From positions 372,001 through 436,000 of the forward strand of contig JAVQMD010000002.1 of assembly GCA_032595675.1 (NCBI GenBank): a stretch of 64,000 nt of DNA, read 5' to 3'. This DNA comes from Candidatus Electrothrix rattekaaiensis. Its GTDB lineage: Bacteria > Desulfobacterota > Desulfobulbia > Desulfobulbales > Desulfobulbaceae. Positions 8,209-15,183 of the stretch are shown here, in pieces. A program made the translations under genes and the position numbers. Each line of letters opens with the position of its first letter. Position 1 is the first letter of the stretch. The notes below the pieces were generated by a model. The model had not been told where the DNA came from. It saw only the letters and a list, made by a program, of their open reading frames with translations, and ran no database searches.

Positions 8209-9477
8209 TGGAATTTGCAATTTCTTATTAAGAACTTTTCCTTGGAATTGGGGAAACCGTTGAAAAAACATTTCTCCGGTCGTTAAGAAGAGATGTGTGA
8301 TGGTAATCATTTTTCCATCTGTTTGAGCATAAAACAAGGCATAGCGGACATCGCAGTGCCTGATCTGTTGCCCCTGTAATTTGGGAATCTCTAAAGGAGT
8401 GGTATTATCCGGGCAAACTAAACCAAGGTCAATGGTCGGAGATGTTTGAAGTTTTACTTCAAGAAGTTGGTTGCGAATGTCCGGGAATCTTCCATTATCA
8501 CGGTACATAGAGTACCCCAATGTTTTACACACAAAACTATGTAATGCGGCTCCTCTGTTTCGTTCTTGGTTATGCCCGTTATCAGGGAATTGTGTCCCGA
8601 TAAGTTGGATTAATCTATCAAAAATAATCTTGATAGGTAAAATACTACCTGCTGTAGGGGGGGCAATCGGGATAAGATCGTTCAGGATCGCATGAGGATT
8701 CACTGAGGGAAGAATAACATTTGTGTCGGTATCAGTTATTAATTCTCCATGATGTTCCGATGGGATAAGTCGAGCTTGGTATTTCTGTGTCAGCGTCCCT
8801 GTTGTATCAAGCAGGGCTAGATCTTCACCGGTTACCACTTTTACTTTGGTTATTTCATCATTTGGTGAGAGGCTTATTAATACGTAGCGCCTTGTTGCAT
8901 CAAGTTCTTCATTCCAGATTTGTAAATTATTTGATTTTTGCACATAAGTATCTAACTTTTGTCCGGGAAACCGTGGTTGAGTTTTTTGAAATGATTTTGG
9001 TACGGGGTAGCCTAATGCGCTGCATACATATTCTTTTACGACTTTTGAGCGGGTGCGCAAAGGGAGGCCCGACAGTTTAATGCCGCAAAGACTGGTATCA
9101 AGAATCGTTTCAAGTTCAGGAGAGGGTATCCATAGTACGGGGTCACCGATTTCTATCTCATCATAAATAGAGAGGCCGCTTTTAGAGAGATTATAGATAT
9201 AAAATTTTATGTGTTCAGGCAAGTTAGCTTTCACTTTTTTTTCTGGAGTAAGAAGCCTAGGGATATTTGTATCGAGAGCCGCAGCAAGTGCTTCAAGCGT
9301 GCTGAGAGTTGCATTTCTTTCGCCACGTTCTATTGAACCAACATATGTACGATGCAGACCACATATATTGGCAAGATCCTCTTGGGATATTTTTTGTTTT
9401 TGCCTGAAATTTCTTATATTTTCAGCGAGAATAGTTGTTATAGCAAGGCTGGGCTTGCGTAATTTTTTTTTGTCCAT
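8182..9477 (-). CDS. Fused XRE controller and PD-(D/E)XK type II restriction endonuclease
   Basis: Residues 12-75 form an XRE helix-turn-helix (ENIRNFRQKQKISQEDLAN, then TYVGSIERGERN), like stand-alone C proteins of R-M systems. The rest of the 431-residue chain ends in a nuclease-like domain with FPDIRNQLLEVKLQ, giving D333-x6-E340-x-K342, the PD-(D/E)XK active-site pattern. One protein would therefore cut DNA and regulate its own gene. Twin C-box-like operators lie 47-72 bases upstream (9524-9549), which supports self-regulation. A GGGAG ribosome site precedes the ATG. The gene converges with its methyltransferase. The middle region (about 80-310) is not recognised and may bind the target sequence. 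Confidence 0.8.
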   Translation of the reverse strand: MDKKKLRKPSLAITTILAENIRNFRQKQKISQEDLANICGLHRTYVGSIERGERNATLSTLEALAAALDTNIPRLLTPEKKVKANLPEHIKFYIYNLSKSGLSIYDEIEIGDPVLWIPSPELETILDTSLCGIKLSGLPLRTRSKVVKEYVCSALGYPVPKSFQKTQPRFPGQKLDTYVQKSNNLQIWNEELDATRRYVLISLSPNDEITKVKVVTGEDLALLDTTGTLTQKYQARLIPSEHHGELITDTDTNVILPSVNPHAILNDLIPIAPPTAGSILPIKIIFDRLIQLIGTQFPDNGHNQERNRGAALHSFVCKTLGYSMYRDNGRFPDIRNQLLEVKLQTSPTIDLGLVCPDNTTPLEIPKLQGQQIRHCDVRYALFYAQTDGKMITITHLFLTTGEMFFQRFPQFQGKVLNKKLQIPLPANFFTR

Positions 9478-9523
9478 AGCTCCCGATATTTTTATTTTTT
9501 TGGAGATATATTACTTTTATGAT

Positions 9524-9549
9524 GCTTATGAGTCGACAGACTATAAGTA
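9524..9549 (-). promoter_or_regulatory. Twin C-box operator overlapping the endonuclease promoter
   Basis: On the minus strand TACTTATAGTC (9549-9539) and GACTCATAAGC (9534-9524) are separated by four bases. Each is close to the GACTnnnAGTC box bound by R-M controller proteins: the first differs from GACTTATAGTC at one position, the second from GACTCATAGTC at two. The second box overlaps a possible -35 (TCGACT), with TAATAT 17 bases further on. This layout matches classical C-protein autoregulation, where the distal site activates and the proximal site represses. The box consensus is known; binding here is inferred. Confidence 0.6.
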
Positions 9550-9562
9550 GTAAATTTGCGTT

Positions 9563-9784
9563 TATATCTGTTATGCTTCACTCAACACCTATTTTCATAG
9601 ATTTCTGATCGCCAGTGACTTCTACTACGTTCAGGGTAATTGGAAGAAAAGTGGGAAGATTGCTGAAAGCGGATTTCAACGTCTTGAAAATACCTCTGAA
9701 TTATAGGATTTTTTTTATGGTCGATATAGCTTATATCGAAAAATGAAAAGAGCTAAAAAGATGGAAGAAACTGTTAGTGAGTAA
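9563..9784 (+). pseudogene. Decayed copy of the membrane protein gene at 3413-4033
   Basis: Read in one frame this stretch gives YICYASLNTYFHRFLIASDF, then YYVQGNWKKSGKIAESGF, and later YGRYSLYRKMKRAKK. It is a clear copy of residues 44-115 of the gene at 3413. It lacks the start and both the first membrane segment and the acidic repeat tail, and it has an in-frame TAG after NTSEL. Divergence from the intact gene is much larger than between the two murD copies. It ends 87 bases before the murD ATG, so it probably marks the old junction upstream of murD. Confidence 0.88.
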
Positions 9785-9871
9785 CGTTGAGCAGGTGCTC
9801 GAAGCCTCGAAAATATATCAGGATGTTGTAGGCAACTTGCCGGATATACAAATTATCTCGCTTGAGAAATT

Positions 9872-11263
9872 ATGATTGAATTAAAGGCGGGCATGAAGTC
9901 CGTGGTGGTTGGTTTGGGCAAATCCGGGCTGGCAGCGGTGAAATATCTGCATCAACAGGGATTGGAGATCGTGGTTTCTGAGTTTCGGGAGACGATCCCG
10001 GAGGAAGAACAGGCCGTGCTTGCGCAATGCGGCATAGATCTCAGCGTCGAGCTAGAGACAGGCGGCCATACGGCTGCCTTTTTTGTCGATGCTGATCTGA
10101 TCGTGCCCAGTCCTGGTGTTCCTGCGGATTTGCCGGTGCTGGCTGCGGCCCGAAAGCGGGGTGTGCCGGTGGTCGGCGAATTAGCCTTGGCCGCCGGACG
10201 CATTCAGGTGCCTGTTATCGCGGTGACCGGCTCCAACGGCAAAACCACCGTAACCAGCCTGATCGGTCATCTCCTGCGCAGCGCGGGCAAGAAGGTCTTT
10301 GTCGGCGGCAATATCGGCACCCCGATTTTGGAATATCTGCTGGAACCGGGAGAAGCGGAAGTTGTGGTGCTGGAGCTGTCCAGTTTTCAGCTGGAAGCAG
10401 CTGGAGATTTTCGACCCGATATCGGTCTGCTGCTCAACCTGTCGCCGGATCATATCGACCGGCACGGCAGTTTTGAGGAATATGCCGCAGCCAAGATGCA
10501 GCTGTTTGCTTGGCAGGGCAGGGGAGATACAGCGATTATCGGTACGGATGATGTGCTGCTTGCAGCTGCACCGCCCACTGCTGGTGAAAAATTGTATAGC
10601 TTCGGTACTCAGCCCGGTTGCCGTGCTAGGGTGGAAGGAGAGGCCGTGCGCCTAGAGCCTGAATTCGGCCCGGAAGGTACGGGTGAGTTGTACGAGCTTT
10701 CAGGGACTCGGTTGCATTCTAGGGTCAATTTGTATAATGCCGCTGCCGCCATTCTTGCGGTCCGGGCCTTTGGCTGTGAAGAAGAGAGCATCAGGGCTGG
10801 ACTGGCCGATTTTCAGCCGCCGCAGCATAGAATGACCTTGGTGGGTGAGATCGACGGTGTCCGGTTTATCAACGACTCCAAGGCCACCAATGTGGGGGCC
10901 GTGGTTGCGGCTCTGGCTGGATTCGGGCAGGGAGCCGAGAAAGAGGTGATCCTGATTGCAGGCGGACGGAATAAGGGGGGCGATTTTGCGGCCTTGGTTC
11001 CGTCATTCCGGCAGTATGCCAAACATGTTGTGTTGATTGGCGAATCTGGGCCGGACTTGGCTGCGGTTGCTGAGCAAGCCGGTGTTGATTATCAGGTTGC
11101 CGCTGATATGGAAGAGGCGGTTGCTTCAGCCTTTGCTGCTGCGGCCCAAGGCGATACCGTGCTGCTGGCCCCGGCTTGCGCTAGTTTTGATATGTTTAGG
11201 AGTTATGAGCATCGGGGAGAGGAGTTTGGGCGGTGTGTTGGTGAGCTAGAAGGAGGCATTTGA
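9872..11263 (+). CDS. murD: UDP-N-acetylmuramoyl-L-alanine--D-glutamate ligase
   Basis: This cytoplasmic Mur ligase adds D-glutamate to UDP-MurNAc-L-Ala in peptidoglycan precursor synthesis. The 463-residue chain has the N-terminal nucleotide-fold domain ([16 protein letters not shown]), the P-loop GSNGKTT (about 115-121), LELSSFQLE, the NLSPDHIDRHGS stretch, and the C-terminal NDSKATN and GGRNKG motifs. The start matches that of the truncated copy at 6033. In most bacteria mraY precedes it and ftsW and murG follow. Here a membrane-gene scar precedes it, and a GIY-YIG gene, a macro-like gene and a toxin-antitoxin pair follow. Confidence 0.97.
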   Translation: MIELKAGMKSVVVGLGKSGLAAVKYLHQQGLEIVVSEFRETIPEEEQAVLAQCGIDLSVELETGGHTAAFFVDADLIVPSPGVPADLPVLAAARKRGVPVVGELALAAGRIQVPVIAVTGSNGKTTVTSLIGHLLRSAGKKVFVGGNIGTPILEYLLEPGEAEVVVLELSSFQLEAAGDFRPDIGLLLNLSPDHIDRHGSFEEYAAAKMQLFAWQGRGDTAIIGTDDVLLAAAPPTAGEKLYSFGTQPGCRARVEGEAVRLEPEFGPEGTGELYELSGTRLHSRVNLYNAAAAILAVRAFGCEEESIRAGLADFQPPQHRMTLVGEIDGVRFINDSKATNVGAVVAALAGFGQGAEKEVILIAGGRNKGGDFAALVPSFRQYAKHVVLIGESGPDLAAVAEQAGVDYQVAADMEEAVASAFAAAAQGDTVLLAPACASFDMFRSYEHRGEEFGRCVGELEGGI

Positions 11264-11403
11264 TAGCTCAACAAAGCACGCGGGGAAACTGCTGCGCGGA
11301 TTCGTGTAGAATTTAACTGCTTTAATTAGCTGGTATTGTGAGGTTGTTCGTTGGATTTCTGTGAAAAAGTAACTTCTATGCTAATAATTTTAAAAAATTG
11401 ATA

Positions 11404-11886
11404 ATGAATACTGAGTTGTTCGACCAGAAAATTAAAAATATAAAACAACTGTTTGAAGAATTAAGTAAAGCTTCGTGCGTCAAGCCATCGGAATATATTT
11501 ATCAAAAAATAAGTGATAAAATTAGTGGGATATATGTATTTTCTGAATGTTTTGATGGTAAGGAAGATTGCTATTACGTCGGCCAATCAAATAGTATTTT
11601 TGATCGATTGCGCGAGCATTGCGCAACTAGAACTGTAGAAAAAGCAAACTTTGCATATAAAATGACGGTTGATTTAACAAATTTAAAACCAATTCCTGGT
11701 TCACCAAACTCTACGAAGATGAGTATGTTTTATCTTTCTGAATTCCAGGGTAAATTCGATGAAGTGATATCAAGGATTAAGGAGATGGACTATCGTTGGA
11801 TTGAGGTTGGTGACAAATTAGAAAAAAATCTCCTTGAAATATATGCCTCAGTAGTCCTTGAGAGTAAATATAATGATTTTAAATAG
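11404..11886 (+). CDS. GIY-YIG nuclease-like protein
   Basis: The 160-residue product carries SGIYVFSE (GIY at 42-44), CYYVGQSN (YVG at 58-60), FDRLREHC with R68, R70 and H72, and a C-terminal LLEIYAS whose glutamate would bind metal. Together these are the order of motifs in a GIY-YIG endonuclease domain. It has no extra domain, so it may be a stand-alone nuclease of a defence or mobile module. The gene is AT-rich next to GC-richer murD. No clear ribosome site precedes the ATG; a TTG two codons upstream is the only alternative. It lies where ftsW would be expected in a dcw cluster. Confidence 0.68.
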   Translation: MNTELFDQKIKNIKQLFEELSKASCVKPSEYIYQKISDKISGIYVFSECFDGKEDCYYVGQSNSIFDRLREHCATRTVEKANFAYKMTVDLTNLKPIPGSPNSTKMSMFYLSEFQGKFDEVISRIKEMDYRWIEVGDKLEKNLLEIYASVVLESKYNDFK

Positions 11887-11928
11887 ATCGTTAGTGTCGT
11901 TCGTTATATTTCTCTGCAGGAGACCCCA

Positions 11929-12924
11929 ATGACATGGTTTGAAGAATTAACCGGCTTTCTTGAAAAGAACCCGGATCAGGTTCGCAGGAATTTCTCGCTT
12001 GACGGATCGATGCTGGTTTCCAAAGTAAACGGGTGGGAACTGGTCTGGGGCCGTTTGGAAACGCCGACGCTGGCCGAGCTGAGAGAGCGTGTTCCGTCCG
12101 TAAAAGGTGGAGCTCGCAAAATAACAGTGCGAGAAGTTGTTGCCGACACCCAGATTCTGCATGCAGACCCTGCTAACGCAGGTTCGCTGTTTCAGGTAGC
12201 TTCTCAGTTCAATCTGCTGGAAATGGTGTCTCCGAACGTAACGCCGGAACAGGGAGTGGGCATTTATGAAAATGATTTCACGCAGGGACCTGCATGCGCG
12301 ATTGCAGCTGGTGCCGGAACGATTTATCGGAACTACTTTGCGCCGGTAAAGGGCAGGGTCGGGCAGACCGCAGGTAATCAGATCGACTGCCTTGCGGATA
12401 TGGGCAAGGCCTTGGGAAATACTGACAATCGCCTTTGGCGAATGTGCAACGGGTATGCTTTACCGGCACGAGACGGATTGGTTGAGATTTCCAATCGTCT
12501 TCGATCACTCCGTGAAGACGAACTTGATGGACTCCGCAGGCTGCTACGTATTGGAATTCAATGGGACACCCAGGTTACACTCGGTAGTTCGTCGCACTTG
12601 GTTTCACAAGCCTATTGCTCTGCCTTGCCGGTTGCTTACTCAGCCTTTTCTGTTGGTCTGTGGCAGCATTTTGCGCGGCTGGTCTTGGAGGCATCTTATG
12701 AAGCAACGATCTGTGCCGCTATCCTGAATCGCGAGAACACCGGCAATAATAATGTGTACCTTACGCTGATCGGCGGCGGAGCATTCGGCAATGAAGCAGA
12801 CTGGATCATGGATTCTATAAAGCGAGTGCTTACCTTGTACGCAGATTATAATATCAATGTCGTAATGGTAAGCTATGGAAGCTCAAAGCCGCATGTTCGG
12901 CAACTTGTGTCGGAGTTTTCATGA
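11929..12924 (+). CDS. Macro-domain-like protein, possible ADP-ribose binding or hydrolysis
   Basis: The 331-residue protein has a conserved-looking block FQVASQFNLLEM (about 85-96), followed by QGVGIYENDFTQGPACAIAA and RNYF. The C-terminal strand-loop-helix is VYLTLIGGGAFGN with a following IMDSIKRVL (about 284-305). This resembles the fold and glycine loop of macro domains, where FQVASQFNLLE-type and GxGxFG segments line the ADP-ribose pocket. I place it in that superfamily with moderate trust; the exact family is not recalled. It has no signal peptide, so it is cytoplasmic. A CAGGAG site precedes the ATG. It sits in an accessory stretch with GIY-YIG and toxin-antitoxin genes. Confidence 0.5.
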   Translation: MTWFEELTGFLEKNPDQVRRNFSLDGSMLVSKVNGWELVWGRLETPTLAELRERVPSVKGGARKITVREVVADTQILHADPANAGSLFQVASQFNLLEMVSPNVTPEQGVGIYENDFTQGPACAIAAGAGTIYRNYFAPVKGRVGQTAGNQIDCLADMGKALGNTDNRLWRMCNGYALPARDGLVEISNRLRSLREDELDGLRRLLRIGIQWDTQVTLGSSSHLVSQAYCSALPVAYSAFSVGLWQHFARLVLEASYEATICAAILNRENTGNNNVYLTLIGGGAFGNEADWIMDSIKRVLTLYADYNINVVMVSYGSSKPHVRQLVSEFS

Positions 12925-12925
12925 C

Positions 12926-13008
12926 GGCTACCCCAACTTAAGCCGGGACATTGGTCGAATTTAAAGACCGAACAAGCCGATTTTTTGTTCTGGCTTAAGC
13001 TGGTAGCC
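12926..13008. repeat. Inverted-repeat element with two inner hairpins
   Basis: The outer arms GGCTACCCCAACTTAAGCC (12926-12944) and GGCTTAAGCTGGTAGCC (12992-13008) pair over about 17 bases. The 47-base interior holds two smaller hairpins, GGTC..GACC and GAACAA..TTGTTC. The structure begins two bases after the stop of the macro-like gene. It may act as a terminator for that gene or be a small non-autonomous repeat; a solo arm occurs at 2413-2434. Confidence 0.65.
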
Positions 13009-13040
13009 TATGTTCGGGAAGATAAAAAATAGGGGGTATC

Positions 13041-13268
13041 ATGCAAGCAAGAAAAATGTTTCTTGAAACAGATCGGCACGGAAGGCTGGTGAACCAGCCA
13101 AAATTACCGCCAAATATCCGTATGGAGGCAATCTTTCTCATACCGGAAAAGAAAAGGAAAGGTAAGAAAAGAAGGAAACCTTCTCCTGTTATTGCTGGAA
13201 AAGGGAAGATTCTCGGGGATATTGTATCCCCTGTTTCTCCGTCTGAAGATTGGGACGTATTGCAATGA
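13041..13268 (+). CDS. VapB-like antitoxin
   Basis: This 75-residue protein precedes a PIN toxin and overlaps it by ATGA, the classical antitoxin-toxin layout. It starts with an RLVNQPKLPPN segment and ends with RRKPSPVIAGKGKILGDIVS, a pattern typical of short antitoxins that accompany PIN proteins of the Sll0205-like type. The C-terminal part would wrap the toxin active site, and the N-terminal part would bind DNA for autoregulation. A run of five G precedes the ATG. The assignment rests mainly on context. Confidence 0.75.
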   Translation: MQARKMFLETDRHGRLVNQPKLPPNIRMEAIFLIPEKKRKGKKRRKPSPVIAGKGKILGDIVSPVSPSEDWDVLQ

Positions 13269-13657
13269 TTTTGCTGGATACACATATCTGGATTCGCTGG
13301 CTGATGCCGACTGACCCGTTACCACCAGACTTGACGGAGTTAATTGAAACAGCTGATGGATTGGCCGTTTCCTCCATTTCGTGCTGGGAGGTTATTCTGC
13401 TGGAAAAGTTTAACCGGATAGAATTACCGTTACCGGTTGACGAATGGCTGAAGGAGGCATTGGGCGGTTCGGATGTAGCAATATTGTCCATAGACGAGAG
13501 AATTGCCAGTCTGGCTGCTCGGCTTCCATACCACCATAAAGACCCGGCAGATAGGTTTATTATTGCCACCGCAATTATCAATCACATAGAATTGATCAGT
13601 TTGGACAACTGCTTTCCGTTGTATGTCGAGTTAACTGATCTACTCATTACCGCCTAA
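13265..13657 (+). CDS. vapC: PIN-domain toxin (VapC-like RNase)
   Basis: A 130-residue PIN domain with the acidic residues of the family: D5 in ILLDTHIWIRWL, E42-type acid in SISCWEVILLEK, and DPADRFIIATA near residue 96. Such toxins cleave RNA in the cytoplasm when the antitoxin is lost. I took the ATG at 13265 because it overlaps the antitoxin stop as ATGA. An upstream start at 13250 would extend into the antitoxin without a reason. The pair lies between the inverted repeat and the broken murG copy, inside the accessory stretch of the dcw cluster. Confidence 0.88.
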   Translation: MILLDTHIWIRWLMPTDPLPPDLTELIETADGLAVSSISCWEVILLEKFNRIELPLPVDEWLKEALGGSDVAILSIDERIASLAARLPYHHKDPADRFIIATAIINHIELISLDNCFPLYVELTDLLITA

Positions 13658-13680
13658 CGTTTGACGACACATTGAACTCC

Positions 13681-13758
13681 ATGCGTATAATCATCCCCGG
13701 CGGTGGCACCGGCGGACATATTTTTCCCGGTATTGCCTTGGCAAGCACATCGCAGTAG
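13681..13758 (+). pseudogene. murG: Truncated copy of the murG 5' end
   Basis: The 25 codons read MRIIIPGGGTGGHIFPGIAL, then ASTSQ and a stop. They match the start of the intact murG at 15184 at about 61 of 75 bases, and the AACTCC before the ATG is shared too. Weak similarity (AAATAT) continues to about 13770. Of 13 differing codons, 8 are synonymous, which suggests that both sequences were once under selection as functional genes rather than one being a fresh copy. The fragment precedes the AAA ATPase module, and the intact murG follows it. Confidence 0.92.
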
Positions 13759-13807
13759 AAAAAATATGGGTAATATTTTTTAAAATCATATCGTAAAAGA
13801 ATGAAAC

Positions 13808-14939
13808 ATGACGCAGCCGTTAAATAAATTAACCATTAAAGGCTTCAAGTCTATTCAGCACCTTGAAGGCTTTCATCTTACAAGTCTCAACGTCCTCATC
13901 GGCGGCAACGGAGCAGGGAAAAGTAACTTTATTGATTTTTTTCGGATGCTACGGACCATGATGGAACTGCCTCTGCCCGGTCTTGCCAGCGCAAGCCTGA
14001 AAACCTATATCGCAACCGGCGGCGGCAGTGATGATTTTTTATTTAACGGACCCAAGATAACTGAACAGATAGAGGCAGAAACAATATTTGGCCAAAACGG
14101 CTATCGTTTCAGATTGGTTCCCACTGCCGATGAAACATTCATCATTGTTGATGAGGAAATATGTCTTGACGACCAATGCTCAGAATGGAAGGAGATGGGA
14201 AGCGGTCATGCAAGACCGGAGCTCCTTAAAGAGAAGGAGAGTGACCGGGGAGATACTATTTCTTCCTCTGTTTACGAGGCTGTTTCTTCCTGGCAGATAT
14301 ATCATTTTCACGATACCGGCAAAACTGCTGCAATGCGTCGCTCTGAAATAATTGATGATAATAAATATCTGCGTTTTGATGCTGCGAATATTGCCCCGTT
14401 TCTCTTTTATTTGCAGAGCTCTGAAAAGGATATTTACAGCCAGATCGTGGATACGATTTGTTTGGTAGCACCTTTTTTTTGATGATTTTGTCTTGGTTCC
14501 GGATAAGAACGAGAAGGTCCGGCTTCGTTGGCAACAAAGGGGAGCAGATTATCCGCTCAAACCGCATCATCTTTCCGATGGTACGCTCCGGTTCATCTGC
14601 TTGGCAACGGCATTATTGCAGCCTGACCCTCCGGCAACCATGATTATTGATGAGCCGGAATTAGGGCTTCATCCCTATGCGATTGATATTCTCGCTGAGC
14701 TGATTTATGCCGCATCGCAGAGGATACAGCTTATTGTCTCAACCCAGTCTCCGGCACTTGTTGATTGTTTTGAGCCGAGCGATATTATTGTGGTGAATCG
14801 GCGGAACGGAGCCTCTGTTTTTAAGAGACTGGATGAAAGGGAGCTTGCAGCGTGGCTTGAAGATTATTCTTTGGGTGAGCTTTGGCAAAAGAATATTGTC
14901 ACCGGCGGCCCTAATTATGACTCAGTATGCTCACCCTGA
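13808..14939 (+). pseudogene. AAA/ABC-type ATPase (RecF/OLD-like), broken by a +1 frameshift
   Basis: The first frame (13808-14482) gives LTIKGFKSI, the Walker A GGNGAGKSN and an N-terminal lobe. It stops right after VAPFF. The second frame (14493-14939) continues with VPDKNEKVRLRW, the signature LSDGTLRFICLAT, Walker B MIIDEPELGLHP and VSTQSPALVD. One T too many in the eight-T run at 14473-14480 explains the break, since seven T would read VAPFFDDFVLVP in one frame. It may be a real mutation, a sequencing error or slippage. Such ATPases pair with a TOPRIM-like DUF4276 protein in defence-like modules, and a remnant of that partner follows. If the frame is restored the protein would have about 376 residues. 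Confidence 0.85.
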
Positions 14940-15116
14940 AGAAATAAACGATGATCCTGAAAAATCTCCGAGCAAGGGCTTGAATCGCTCGTTATTGGCT
15001 ATCGAAAAGTTGCTCTGGGGAAGAGTATCTCCGAGGCCATAGGCATTCAGACTATCCGTCAGCAATGCCCTCATTTTAATGAGTGGCTAACACGGCTTGA
15101 ACGCTTGGGGAAATGA
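14920..15116 (+). pseudogene. DUF4276 gene remnant (C-terminal part only)
   Basis: The sequence reads PEEINDDPEKSPSK in one frame. After a one-base loss near 14985 it continues in another as LESLVIGYRKVALGKSISEA, then IGIQTIRQQCPHFNEW, then LTRLERLGK, ending at the TGA at 15114-15116. This is the characteristic C-terminal block of DUF4276 proteins that follow AAA ATPases. The N-terminal part with the expected VEGxTE motif is missing, and the remnant is fused out of frame to the end of the ATPase. The partner has therefore been deleted and the module is dead or dying. Confidence 0.8.
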
Positions 15117-15183
15117 TATTTACTCGGAAGTTTTTTGAAATATGTTGAGAAATGAAACAGAAGAGCTTGAGGATATAAACTCC

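Noticed and set aside
14473-14480. Programmed frameshifting at the T run of the AAA ATPase
   Set aside because: Possible in principle, but the downstream partner is also broken, which fits simple decay or a read error better. No stimulatory structure was seen.
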